Below the pieces are notes generated by a model. That model did not search any database. It was given only the letters and a program-made list of their open reading frames with translations, and was not told where the DNA came from. Positions 45,475-56,126 of a stretch of 64,000 nucleotides of DNA are shown here, piece after piece. Location: assembly GCA_029204225.1 (NCBI GenBank), contig CM055112.1:25309922-25373921 (forward strand). The letters are read 5' to 3'. Within the stretch, counting starts at the first letter, position 1. Each line of letters starts with the position of its first letter. Both the position numbers and the translations under genes were made by a program. The stretch comes from Diphasiastrum complanatum (Eukaryota; Streptophyta; Lycopodiopsida; Lycopodiales; Lycopodiaceae).

Positions 45475-46336
45475 TGATAAATTTTACAGTTTTTAGGACA
45501 ATAATGATTGTACTTTACAATCATAGAGAGTTATTGGTTGCTTAATCAATGAATCTATCAAGTTCTACACATTAGATCTTGATCTAGATTCACTACACTT
45601 GGATTTAAGCAAGAGCAATGGATCAACACATCATTTTTTAGTGAGAGCGGCTTCACACGTGTGGAGTACTGTCCACTGTACGGACTGCACCTGAAACAAC
45701 AAGTACAATGATACTAGATAGCAATCATGCATAAAAATCACAAGACAAATGACTAGAAATCTCACAAAAGTGTAGAGTGCAAAAGTCTCATCAATTTTCT
45801 TAGCAAAATGATGATCCTTTTATGGATCAAGTACATCCATGAGTCTGGTACAGTCCAGCAGGCCTTCACACGTGTGAAGAGTGCCACATCACTCATATCT
45901 ATCCATTTGATCCATCCTTGATCCTTATCCAATAGTTGACCTTCTAGAATATGACTAAAATCCAAAAAGCTAGTCTCCTAGAATATAGGAATATTCCCTA
46001 CAAAATAGGATCTAAGAAAAATGGTCAACTCTTATCTTCTAGTACTCTATACACACATGTGAACATCCACTTGCCATGTGGGAGCATTTACTCATGCACA
46101 TGCAAGGAAAAGCTAATTTGTAGGTGACTAGTCAACTTGACTAAAAACTAGTCATTTCATGTTCACACTAACTAGAATGATACAAAATCAATTTGGATAT
46201 ATACAAATATGAAAAGTACATCCTTTCACACATGGGAACATGCTCCACACGTGTGAAATCATATCATCAACATATTCTAATGTTTGATCAATATTTACAT
46301 GAACCAATGTCAAGTGAGAAGTGACAATTTTCAACA
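45475..46336 (-). repeat. 3' LTR (862 bp)
   Basis: TG...CA ends. Three exact CACACGTGTG palindromes at 45654, 45867 and 46246, plus a CACACATGTG at about 46052. The 67-codon frame in it is present identically in the other LTR and is not a gene. Confidence 0.96.
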
Positions 46337-46345
46337 CTCCTCCTC
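46337..46345 (-). other. Polypurine tract
   Basis: GAGGAGGAG on the minus strand, directly before the 3' LTR and 4 bp after the ORF stop. Confidence 0.92.
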
Positions 46346-46349
46346 ACTT

Positions 46350-49300
46350 CTAACTTGGCAAATCTAGTGTACATCTATCTACAATTCCAAGAGCATATCT
46401 TAACTTAAAAAATGGATCTTTGGACAATGGTTTGGTTAAGATATCAGCTATGCATTCGGATGATGGTACATGATGTAGTTGCACTTCCTTGGATTGTACC
46501 TTCTCCCTCACAAAGTGGTGAGCTATCTCAATATGCTTTGTTCTAGCATGGAAGATAGGATTTGAAGCAATTTGTTGAGAAGCTTGATTGTCACAAAATA
46601 TGTAAGGGATCTCCTCGGCCTCTAGCACATGTAGTTCCATCAAGAGTCTTCTTAGCCATAAGAGCTCTTTGGTTGTTGAAGTCAATGCCTTGTACTCGGC
46701 TTCACAAGAAGATAGTGAGATTGTATCTTGCTTTTTGGAAAGCCAAGATATCACTCCTCCACAAAGAAATGTTGCAAATGCACTAATGGACTTCCTATCC
46801 ATCTTGTCACCTGCAAAATCTGAATCCGAGTAGGCTCTCAAGTGCAAGTTAGATCCTTCATAAAGTATACCAAAAAATCTAGTACTAGAAACATATCTAA
46901 GTACTCTCTTGGCACTTTTCCAATGATGAATTAAAGGAGCTTGCATACTTTGACTCAACTTGCTTACACAAAAACTTAAGTCAGGTCTAGTGATGGTTAA
47001 ATAGATTAGAGAGCCTATAAGCTTCCTAAAGAGAGTGATGTCCTCAAAGGATGCTTCATCACCTTCATTAGTTGCTTTCACAACATGCTCCATAGGGGTG
47101 TCAATCCCCTTACAATCTTTCATACCAAATCTTTCAAGAATGGAAGTAGCATACTTAGATTGACTTATGAAAGTACAATTGCTACTTCTAGACACTTCTA
47201 TCCCAAGTATAAACTTTAGGAAGCCTAGATCTACCATCTTGAACTCACTAGATAAGTCAACTTTTACTTTGCCTATGCCATCATCATCATTTCCTGTCAT
47301 AATGATGTCATCAACATAAAGAACCAAAATGATGATCTTTCCTTCATTACATTTGAAATATAAAGAAGGTTCATAAGCACTTAGTACAAAGCCAAGGGAA
47401 TAGAGAAAATCATGCAACCTAGAGTACCAAGCTCTAGGTGCTTGCTTCAAGCCATATAGGCTCTTCCTTAAGTAGCACACCTTTTGCTCCTCACCAATCT
47501 TGATGAAGCCCTCGGGTTGCATCATGTAGATTTCCTCTTCTAAGAAGCCATTCAAGAAGGCATTTGTCACATCCATTTGGTAGAGATCCCATTTGAACAA
47601 AGTAGCAATGCAAATGATTAATCTAATAGTTACAAGCTTAGCTACAGGTGCAAATGTTTCTTCATAATCCAATCCTTTTATTTGAAGAAATCCCTTAGCA
47701 ACAAGCCTAGCTTTGTATTTACTAATAGATCCATCTTGATTGTACTTAATTCTATAAATCCACTTACATGCAAGTGGTTTCTTTCCTCTTGGAAGATTTA
47801 CAAGATTCCAAGTATGATTTTCTTCTAATGCATCATACTCTACTTGCATTGCATCTCTCCAAACTTTAGATTTACATGCTTCTTCAAAAGATGATGGTTC
47901 TTCAATCAATGTAGCTAAAAAAGAGTAAGAGGTAGAAGATGTAGAGCCTTCCTTTTGCTTTCCCTTGTCCACATAGGTAAGCCTTGAGGGCTCGGCCTTG
48001 CTCCTTGATGATCTTCTTGGCCCCTTTTGACTTGGATCCAAATCTCCATCCTCGGGTTTGTCATGATCCTCCTCGGGTTTGTCAAGATCCTCCTCGGATT
48101 TGTCAAGATGTTCAATGCACAATGGGTTAGATCCATTTGACAAGCTCTTAGCAAATTGTGACTCATCAAAAAGTACATCCTTGCTTACCTTTACTTTCTT
48201 GGATGTAGGATCATATATCCTATATCCCTTGCTATTTTCTCCATAGCCAACAAAGATTCCTTTGAAGGAGGTAGCATCTTCTTTCCTTCTAGTCTCCAAA
48301 GGAATGTGTACATAACAAGTACATCCAAAGATCTTAAAATATTTTACATTGGGTTTCTTATCAAACAAGGCTTGATAAGGTGAGATCCCATCTATAGCAC
48401 TACTAGGAAGTCTATTACACAAATAATTAGCACATGTTATGGCTTCTCCCCAAAATGAGATGGGAAGTGATGCATCAAGCCTCAAGGACTTTGCACACTC
48501 ACATAGACTCCTATTTTTCCTCTCGGCCACCCCATTTTGTTGAGGGGTGTAGGAACAAGTGTATTGTAACTTAATACCATTGATCTCACAAAAGTCTTTC
48601 ATTTTATTGGAGGTGTACTCTCCTCCATTATCACATCTTAGTGCTTTGATAGAAGTACTAAGTTGTTTCTCTACTAGAGACTTGAACTTAATGAAAGCTT
48701 CATAAACAAGATTTTTCTTTGATAGTAACTCAATCCATGTGAATCTAGTACAATCATCTATAAAAGTTACATACATCAAGGCACCTCCATTACTTGCATG
48801 TGAAAAACTATGTACATCAGAATGTATGAGATCCAAGGGAGAGAGAGATCTTGATGAAGATTTCTTGTAAGAAGATTTGTGTGACTTTGCAAGGCCACAT
48901 GCCTCACACATTTTTCCACACTTCTTGAAAGCTCTTGGTAGGCCGAGAGCTAGTTCCTTGCTTGCCATTGACTCCATAGATTGAAGATTAGGATGGCCTA
49001 ATCTCTTATGCCAAAGCTCCACTTGAGTTAGCTCCTCCCTAGCCAAGTTCACACTTTCACTTGCAACATTAGCATCCAACTTGAAAAGTCTACCTTGCTT
49101 AATGCCACTAGCTATGCACTTATCATTTTTCAAGATGGAACAAACTCCATTCTTGAAATGTACATCTAGTCCATTGTCCATTAATTGTCCTACACTAAGC
49201 AAGTTTCTTGAAATGGTAGGAACATACAAAACATTATCTAGATCTATCCTTTTAGATGTGCCTAAACAAAGAGGTATAGATCCTATGCCATCTATCTTGC

Positions 49301-50330
49301 ATGCTTGATCACTAGCAGTGTATATTGACTTCTTAGAGTCATTACAAGATAGAAGAGTAGAAAAATAATGCTTGTTAAAGGACATGTGGGAACTAGCCCC
49401 ACTATCTATCCACCATGTGTCTTGACTTGAAGTTGGTGTAGATGCAACCATTAAGGATGTGTTGAATCCATCCTCATATTCTTCCTCTTGAGCAATGTTC
49501 CCTTGATCTCCTTTGGCTTGTTGATTCTTCTTCAAGTAGCATTCTGAGGCAAAGTGTCCTTTCTTTCCACAAAAGAAACACTTTAGTTTTGCCTTGTTCT
49601 TCACTTTGCCTTTGGAGGTAGATCCTCCATTCTTCATCTCGGCCTCCTTGCCTTGATTTTTCTTGAATGGATTTTGCTTTTTCTTGCCTTTAGATGTAAA
49701 GTTAGCTTTCTCCTCTCCTCCATTAAGTGACATGCTATCCATTCTTGTCTTGAGGTGTAGAAGCCTACTCTCCTCGGCCACAAGAACATTGTGCAACTTT
49801 TCAATGGATGGAAGAGAGTCTTGAATGGCAAATGATTGGACTAAGTTGGTAAACTCATCACTTAGACCATTCAAAATGATTTGTACTAGTTCTTGATCTT
49901 GGATCTTCTCTCCTATTGCACTTAACTCCTTGTTAAGAGATTTGATCCTAAGAACATACTCTTGTCCACTCTCTCCACTTCCTTTCATGCTTTGGAAAAC
50001 TTGATTTCTTAGCATGAGGATTCTTGAAGTATTGTTGGATTCATAAATGCTCTTTAATGAATCCCAAGCCTCTTTGGATGAGGTACAAGAAGACACCTCT
50101 TTCAAGAGGTCATTGCATACATTTAACTTTATGCAATGTAGAGCTAATCTTGCTCTCTTCTTGTATTTGGCTTGTTCTTGGGGAGTTTGAGGCTCTTCCT
50201 CTACTCCTTGAACTATGTCATATAGATCATGGATCACTAGGAGTGATTCCATTCTCACTTTCCAAATGGAATAATTTGTGGAAGTGAGTCTCTCACTTGA
50301 TTCCATCAAATATCCACCCATGGATGACAT
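46350..50330 (-). CDS. gag-pol: Copia gag-pol polyprotein, intact
   Basis: 1326 aa in one frame, the length expected for a complete plant Copia. Gag: N-terminal STNYSIWKVRMESLL (17-31) and UBN2-type region to about 190; zinc knuckle CFFCGKKGHFASEC (251-264). Protease: WWIDSGASSHMS, Asp309. Integrase: HHCC finger H441, H446, C475, C478, then D505, D567 and E603 (D,D-35-E). An acidic linker follows (about 744-766). Reverse transcriptase: about 835-1080 with WIYRIKYNQDGSI, SLYGLKQAPRAWY and YVDD at 1005-1008. RNase H: YSDSDFAG (1167-1174), SSCEAEY, FCDNQA, and the C-terminal ADILTKPLS. It directs packaging, reverse transcription and integration of the element. The ATG at 50330 (MSSMGGYLMESSERL) matches the gag start at 22676. 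No stop or frameshift seen. Confidence 0.97.
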   Translation of the reverse strand: MSSMGGYLMESSERLTSTNYSIWKVRMESLLVIHDLYDIVQGVEEEPQTPQEQAKYKKRARLALHCIKLNVCNDLLKEVSSCTSSKEAWDSLKSIYESNNTSRILMLRNQVFQSMKGSGESGQEYVLRIKSLNKELSAIGEKIQDQELVQIILNGLSDEFTNLVQSFAIQDSLPSIEKLHNVLVAEESRLLHLKTRMDSMSLNGGEEKANFTSKGKKKQNPFKKNQGKEAEMKNGGSTSKGKVKNKAKLKCFFCGKKGHFASECYLKKNQQAKGDQGNIAQEEEYEDGFNTSLMVASTPTSSQDTWWIDSGASSHMSFNKHYFSTLLSCNDSKKSIYTASDQACKIDGIGSIPLCLGTSKRIDLDNVLYVPTISRNLLSVGQLMDNGLDVHFKNGVCSILKNDKCIASGIKQGRLFKLDANVASESVNLAREELTQVELWHKRLGHPNLQSMESMASKELALGLPRAFKKCGKMCEACGLAKSHKSSYKKSSSRSLSPLDLIHSDVHSFSHASNGGALMYVTFIDDCTRFTWIELLSKKNLVYEAFIKFKSLVEKQLSTSIKALRCDNGGEYTSNKMKDFCEINGIKLQYTCSYTPQQNGVAERKNRSLCECAKSLRLDASLPISFWGEAITCANYLCNRLPSSAIDGISPYQALFDKKPNVKYFKIFGCTCYVHIPLETRRKEDATSFKGIFVGYGENSKGYRIYDPTSKKVKVSKDVLFDESQFAKSLSNGSNPLCIEHLDKSEEDLDKPEEDHDKPEDGDLDPSQKGPRRSSRSKAEPSRLTYVDKGKQKEGSTSSTSYSFLATLIEEPSSFEEACKSKVWRDAMQVEYDALEENHTWNLVNLPRGKKPLACKWIYRIKYNQDGSISKYKARLVAKGFLQIKGLDYEETFAPVAKLVTIRLIICIATLFKWDLYQMDVTNAFLNGFLEEEIYMMQPEGFIKIGEEQKVCYLRKSLYGLKQAPRAWYSRLHDFLYSLGFVLSAYEPSLYFKCNEGKIIILVLYVDDIIMTGNDDDGIGKVKVDLSSEFKMVDLGFLKFILGIEVSRSSNCTFISQSKYATSILERFGMKDCKGIDTPMEHVVKATNEGDEASFEDITLFRKLIGSLIYLTITRPDLSFCVSKLSQSMQAPLIHHWKSAKRVLRYVSSTRFFGILYEGSNLHLRAYSDSDFAGDKMDRKSISAFATFLCGGVISWLSKKQDTISLSSCEAEYKALTSTTKELLWLRRLLMELHVLEAEEIPYIFCDNQASQQIASNPIFHARTKHIEIAHHFVREKVQSKEVQLHHVPSSECIADILTKPLSKDPFFKLRYALGIVDRCTLDLPS

Positions 50331-50754
50331 TTTAGAATGAATGCTCTTTTAAAAATCACAAAGATTTTTGAATTTTAAAAGATCTATGAAGTGGCCTAAA
50401 GCTTACTAGAATGCCTATAGGTTTGTCTCTATCAAACTAACACACAAGCTTGAATGATACTCAAAGATCTTACCAAAAATTTCTAGCTTTCACTCTCACA
50501 AAAAAAAAATTGCTTTACACTTTTCTTAGAGATTTCACTTCAACTAAGGATCTGAACAAATCAGCCTCTTAGATCTGATCTTAGACTCTAAAAAGAAATG
50601 CTTCAATGATCCAAAACACTATTTGGTCATAGGCATTAGTTAGAATGAATCTAGATCAATACTATGCTTCAAAAAGCACCAAAAATGAACTAGTATTGTG
50701 ATTTTGGGACCAAAAAACACAAAGTAACTTGAATTGAAAGTTGCTGTACGGTTT

Positions 50755-50764
50755 CACACGTGTG
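50755..50764. promoter_or_regulatory. CACACGTGTG palindrome in the Copia leader
   Basis: Exact copy of the LTR palindrome between primer site and gag, in TTTCACACGTGTGAAAAG, with an arm-extended palindrome of 16 bp. Confidence 0.6.
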
Positions 50765-50915
50765 AAAAGTACATACACAGCCTCCAAGTCGTTTTGATCC
50801 AAATGATTACAAGCTATCACTCTAGAAGAACTCGCCCTCACTAGTATTGGCCAAAAAACAAATTTTGCCAATGATCTTTACAAGATTTATGATTCAATGA
50901 TCACTCTCTTACTTA

Positions 50916-50927
50916 GCTCTGATACCA
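50916..50927 (-). other. Primer-binding site, initiator tRNA-Met
   Basis: TGGTATCAGAGC on minus, directly adjoining the 5' LTR. Confidence 0.95.
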
Positions 50928-51789
50928 TGATAAATTTTACAGTTTTTAGGACAATAATGATTGTACTTTACAATCATAGAGAGTTATTGGTTGCTTAATC
51001 AATGAATCTATCAAGTTCTACACATTAGATCTTGATCTAGATTCACTACACTTGGATTTAAGCAAGAGCAATGGATCAACACATCATTTTTTAGTGAGAG
51101 CGGCTTCACACGTGTGGAGTACTGTCCACTGTACGGACTGCACCTGAAACAACAAGTACAATGATACTAGATAGCAATCATGCATAAAAATCACAAGACA
51201 AATGACTAGAAATCTCACAAAAGTGTAGAGTGCAAAAGTCTCATCAATTTTCTTAGCAAAATGATGATCCTTTTATGGATCAAGTACATCCATGAGTCTG
51301 GTACAGTCCAGCAGGCCTTCACACGTGTGAAGAGTGCCACATCACTCATATCTATCCATTTGATCCATCCTTGATCCTTATCCAATAGTTGACCTTCTAG
51401 AATATGACTAAAATCCAAAAAGCTAGTCTCCTAGAATATAGGAATATTCCCTACAAAATAGGATCTAAGAAAAATGGTCAACTCTTATCTTCTAGTACTC
51501 TATACACACATGTGAACATCCACTTGCCATGTGGGAGCATTTACTCATGCACATGCAAGGAAAAGCTAATTTGTAGGTGACTAGTCAACTTGACTAAAAA
51601 CTAGTCATTTCATGTTCACACTAACTAGAATGATACAAAATCAATTTGGATATATACAAACATGAAAAGTACATCCTTTCACACATGGGAACATGCTCCA
51701 CACGTGTGAAATCATATCATCAACATATTCTAATGTTTGATCAATATTTACATGAACCAATGTCAAGTGAGAAGTGACAATTTTCAACA
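50928..51789 (-). repeat. 5' LTR (862 bp)
   Basis: Identical to 45475-46336 except one base (51661). The CACACGTGTG palindromes are at 51107, 51320 and 51699. Confidence 0.96.
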
Positions 51790-52068
51790 GATATATTTTA
51801 AGGGTTTGTATAAAAATTTGAGCCTTCATGAAAAAAATAAATTGAGCCTTCGCCATATAGAATTGTAGGCTTTTTGCTCATGAAAGCCTACAAATTTTAT
51901 TAATAGGTGTTGTGTTAGGTTGAAAGAAAAGTTTTTCGCAAACACTGTTGCCATCAAAAAATCATCAGTCGTCGATACAAAATCATACAAGTTTGTACGT
52001 TTTAGTACAAATGCCGAATGGGACCTTTAACATACTTATGGTTCTTTCTCAATTTTAATATAACAGTG

Positions 52069-52070
<2 letters not shown>
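51790..52070 (+). repeat. AT-rich arm A, end part
   Basis: Continuation of 44431-45474. It ends AATTTTAATATAACAGTGCC at a (CT)n array, exactly as the copy at 60760-61025 does. This shared end (GCACTGTTATATTAAAATTG in reverse) may be the true terminus of the arm. Confidence 0.8.

Positions 52071-52148
<78 letters not shown>
52071..52148. repeat. (CT)n microsatellite at the end of arm A
   Basis: 78 bp of CT directly after ATAACAGTGC. Confidence 0.97.
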
Positions 52149-52150
<2 letters not shown>

Positions 52151-52770
52151 ATAGTTCCAAGGAGAAAGAGATGGAAAATCCTATCGTCTTGAACTTTAAT
52201 TGTTTTGGCACTTAATTATAGCCACACATGAGCTTCATGGTGGCAACATGATTACAAATTGTGTTCTTTCAGTCTATGCAGATTCCCACTGATATGTGTA
52301 TGCCATAGATAGGTTGTTGCATCGTTGTATTTTTTTCCTAAATAATGATTTTTGATAAAATGAGCAGCAGCAGAATGAGAGATACATGAGAGGGTGAGTG
52401 ACAACAAGTAGTTTATTAACTATATACTTTAATGATCTTGCCATCGAATGAGGCAGAGACTCTACATAGATGACACCGATGGGCTACATGAAGAGTCAAA
52501 CCGTTTTGGGACTCACAGAATAACTAGATATATTTTGTGGTGTTCACACATCAACACATTAGTTGTATACATTACATTCCTCCTCAATGTATATTTACAC
52601 TTATTATGATTTTAATCATAGAAACTAATTAAAATAGTCTTTTCTGTATTATTCAATAGTAGCATTATTTGTTGACTGTTTATTTACAATTTCATCTTCA
52701 TCAGTATCTTCTCCATTTTCAATAGCTCAGCAAGTACACATTTCCTGCAATTAAACAAGAGAAGAAAGAT
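52149..52770 (-). repeat. Segment C
   Basis: Contains AGTTCCAAGGAGAAAGAGATG, TGGGACTCACAGAATAACTAG and ACATTACATTCCTCCTCAATG. It is co-linear with 61545-61800 and the inverse of 29371-29580. No coding signal. Confidence 0.6.
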
Positions 52771-52772
52771 AA

Positions 52773-52879
<107 letters not shown>

Positions 52880-52938
52880 AGAACTAGGCCATTGTTACTA
52901 AGATTGAATAAGAATGTTGTTTGTGAGCCTCAACATTA

Positions 52939-53755
52939 TGTGAGAAATTGGCAAAAATTTAGCTTGGTATTTTTTATGAAAGAAGTTTGTAAGTGAATCT
53001 CACATGTGTGGAGGATGTTCCCACGTGTGGAGAATCGTGAATTAAATAAAAAATGTTTGATATAGGGGTCTCATAGAATTTCATAATCAAGCATTTAGGT
53101 GATAGGGTCAAATTTGGCATAGATGGCAAATTATCCATTTCCACTTGTAATGCCACTATTGAGCCAAAATAGAGTAGGAGGCCAAACGCGTGCCAATTGG
53201 AGTGTAGACAAGTGTAAAGCTTTTGTTTGATTAAGTTTAAGAGGTCCAATAGGATTTAGAGGTGGAACCTTGAAGGGTCCAATAGAATTTGAGGTTTGCT
53301 TGAAAATTGTCCAATATAATTTAGAGGTGAATGGATCAATGGTCCAATAGGATTAAGAGGTGGCAAAAGTGTGGTCCAATCATAGTTAAGCATAGTGGTT
53401 GCTTGTGGATCTACTAGTATCATTGTACTCCTCATTTGGATCAAATTGATTTTGAGATTGTGTGGATTTTGAGTGTAAGTGATTTTGTAGCTTTCTCTCT
53501 CTCTACCCGAGAGCTATTAAAGATTTTCTCTCTCTACCCAAGGAGAGCAGCTTGTTTTTACTTAGATTACTTTTGGAACACTTCCCACATGTGTGAGGGA
53601 GATTTGGAAGTGATTGAATGCATGTAGTAGTGTATTTTTGCCATAGAATCAAAGATAGATCTTGAATCTCAATCTAGTCTCGATCTTGGTGCATCTACAC
53701 ACCTTAGGAGATCACAAGTACATGTTGTAGACAGTCCACACATGTGAAATCAACA
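52939..53755 (+). repeat. 5' LTR (817 bp)
   Basis: TGTGAGAAATTGG...AAATCAACA. It carries CACATGTGTGG, CCCACGTGTGG, CCCACATGTGTGAGG and CCACACATGTGAAA palindrome variants. Confidence 0.85.
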
Positions 53756-54542
53756 TGGTATCAGAGCCTACCTAAGGTTACCATGCATTTTGATCCATTT
53801 GAGTGAAAACTATTCATCAATCTTGAGCTAGAAATTGTCAAGATCCATTTTCCTAGCAATCTTGTCCAATTTTGGATTGATTGGGTCTGACCTGGTAGTG
53901 TACGGAATCAGGTGCTCAGACACGTGTGAGGAACATCCAGCTTCAGTTTGAAAATTCTCTTTCATGTTTGATCAAAAATCTTGCTAGATAGCTTGTTTTG
54001 AAGCTATTTTTGTCTAGTTTCTGACAATCAGTTTCATTCCATTTGGTTGTGCCAATCAAAAGTTATAAGCTTTTGAAGAGGGTTAGGTAGGTCACCTAGA
54101 CCTGGGTGGACACGTTTGGTTTGGTCAAGAGATTGCTTGTTTGATCTACAATCATAGTTGAATGCTTACCAATCTCATCTATATGTGATCTAGGCACTGT
54201 TTTGAGATCTTAGCCATTTTGTTTCATGCAATATCATTGTATTTGAGTCAAATTTGGTTTCTTAGTGTATTTCACATGTGATAAGAGTGTTTGATCCTGA
54301 CTTTGCCCATACTCCATCATTTAATGTGAAGTAGATCTAGTTTTGGAGAGATTGAGATAGCTAGTGAGAATCATCTCATAGTTTGTTGCAAGATCTTGCA
54401 TAGGAGATGGTAGCGCACCATTATTGGATCCTATAGTGAGAGAGAAGCAATATTTTTTGTTCATCACTTTTATTTATCTCCACTTTAGTGCCTTTACACT
54501 CTCTATTTCAAAAGTGATTGTGAATAGAGATGTCATATTGTC

Positions 54543-55073
54543 TTGGAAGCGGCCGAGATCAAGGCTTCTCAAGGAGCATCACAAATTATCTCTTTTGAAG
54601 GTATTCAAGTTATGATGGGGCCGAGGTGTGAGGAGGAGTCTCTTCTTCATATGATTTCAAGAAGATCTTCAAGATGCATGGCCGAGTCTTTATGGATTAC
54701 CTTACATGGCAAAGAAGGGCATCTTTCATGTTGTATCTACTACAACACATTCATATATGCTTCTCTTCCTGTGCTTGATATGCTATCTTGTTTCATTGAA
54801 TTCTTTGGATCTCAAAGTTCAAGAAAAGCTATACTAGCTTTGTATGATGCTTATGGTATGGACATATTTCTTGTCATTATTGACTTAGATATGCTTACAA
54901 TACTTTTTGAAAGCAAGATATTGTATTGTCAAAAGTATGCTCTTGGTTCTAGTAAGAACAAGATTGAGCTAGGTACTCACTTTTTTGAAAATCATGTTTT
55001 GAGGCAAATTGTAAACTCCTCTTCAGATTATGTGAAGCATCCAAAGTGGACACTTACATCCTTTAGAGAGTAA
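54543..55073 (+). CDS. ORF inside the pol-less Copia element, unknown
   Basis: A 176-codon frame (alternative start; MEAAEIKASQGASQIISFEG) with no gag, protease, integrase or RT motif that I can identify. A later stretch, SKNKIELGTHFFENHVLRQIV, faintly recalls the T-K-H-I-E-x-x-H-F-x-R-E block of Copia RNase H, which would make it a heavily diverged pol remnant. The first ATG in a good context is at about 54614 (MMGPRCEEE). Not convincingly functional. Confidence 0.3.
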   Translation: MEAAEIKASQGASQIISFEGIQVMMGPRCEEESLLHMISRRSSRCMAESLWITLHGKEGHLSCCIYYNTFIYASLPVLDMLSCFIEFFGSQSSRKAILALYDAYGMDIFLVIIDLDMLTILFESKILYCQKYALGSSKNKIELGTHFFENHVLRQIVNSSSDYVKHPKWTLTSFRE

Positions 55074-55534
55074 GTAGCCTAAAAAAGATCAAGATAGTCT
55101 TTGATATCAAGACTAGATCCATCATGGATATAGTTCATTGTATGTGGACTAGTCAAGCTAGAAAGCATAATCTTGATAAGCATCATTGTTTCACAGCTTA
55201 TGATCTTGATCTCCATGATCCTTACGAGGCTTGTAAGCCTTGTATTTCTCTATTTATGGTGCATCCATCATGAAAGTGGAACTTTCAAAGCAAAGATCAT
55301 CATCAAGCATGGAGGAAGCCCATGATCATAGTGGCATATTGGTGGAGCACTCTTCAAAGGCATTGGCAAGAGATCTCTACCAAAGAGATCTTATCATGGA
55401 TATGCTGAGGGTGCTACTATGATGGATCCCTTGGCTGATCTTCACTCCTTATGCATACCAAAGGACCCACTCAAAAAGATTTACAAACTTCTCAAGTGAT
55501 CTAGTACCTTTCCAAGCTATTTTTTGAGGAGGAG

Positions 55535-55878
55535 TGTGAGAAATTGGCAAAAATCTAGCTTAGTATTTTTTGTGAAAGAAGTTTGTAAGTGAATCTCACA
55601 CGTGTGGAGGATGTTCCCACGTGTGGAGAATTGTGAATTAAATAAAAAATGTATGATATAGGGGTCATAGAATTTCATAATCAAGCATTTAGGTGTAGGA
55701 TGTTGACAGGGTCACATTTGGCATAGATGGCAAATTATCCATTTCCACTTGTAATGCCACTATTGAGCCAAAATAGAGTAAGAGGCCAAACTCGTGCCAA
55801 TTAGAGTGTAGACAAGTGTAAAGCTTTTGTTTGATGAAGTTTAAGAGGTCCAATAGGATTTAGAGGTGGAACCTTGAA
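55535..55878 (+). repeat. Truncated 3' LTR
   Basis: Matches the first ~345 bp of 52939-53755 with several substitutions and small indels, and includes CACACGTGTGG at 55597. It stops at ...GGTGGAACCTTGAA, where the unit sequence ACTGATTAATGAGAGAAGAGC begins. Confidence 0.85.
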
Positions 55879-56126
55879 ACTGATTAATGAGAGAAGAGCA
55901 AACTGCACATACATAAAGAGAGCAAAGTGGTCTAACTGTCATGTGACATTTGGGACCTATCCTTTAACTAGATATTTAGTCATGTGTGATCTTAACACTT
56001 GTGACCTGAAATCGTCAATGCAATGAGAAGATATGATAATCTGTGACCAAAAATTTCCACTATAGATATTGCTCAGGACTCAATAGAATAAGGAAGTTGT
56101 TTAAGCAATATTCGACTGTCAATCAT
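55879..56126 (-). repeat. 3' flank of A20/AN1 copy 4
   Basis: Inverse of the unit flank (CTGATTAATGAGAGAAGAGC, ATGCAATGAGAAGATATGATAATCTGTG). This is the uninterrupted form of the sequence that the gypsy element splits at 33759/43012. Confidence 0.7.

Larger units (their letters stand above)
45475..51789 (-). mobile_element. Full-length Copia LTR retrotransposon, apparently very young
   Basis: 6315 bp with two 862-bp LTRs that differ at a single position (T at 46208, C at 51661). It has perfect 5-bp target duplications GATAT (45470-45474 and 51790-51794), an initiator-tRNA-Met primer site, a polypurine tract, and one uninterrupted 1326-codon gag-pol frame. It sits inside arm A; the paralogous empty site is at about 60740. 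All parts needed for autonomous transposition are visible, so it may be active. Confidence 0.97.
52939..55878 (+). mobile_element. Copia-type LTR element without recognisable pol, 3' LTR truncated
   Basis: 5' LTR 52939-53755, primer site TGGTATCAGAGC (53756-53767), about 1.8 kb interior, polypurine tract GAGGAGGAG (55526-55534), and the first 344 bp of a 3' LTR (55535-55878), cut at the junction with the A20/AN1 unit. LTR heads resemble the family at 21176 (TGTGA(A)GAAATTGGC-type). Because the 3' end is truncated, no target duplication can be tested. Without gag-pol it would need help from another Copia element. Confidence 0.85.

Noticed and set aside
45762-45965. 67-codon ORF found identically at 51215-51418
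   Set aside because: Both lie at the same place in the two Copia LTRs; the identity reflects LTR identity, not a duplicated gene.
46562-50287. Plus-strand and alternate-frame ORFs inside the intact Copia
   Set aside because: Overlap the intact 1326-codon gag-pol frame and show no domain of their own.
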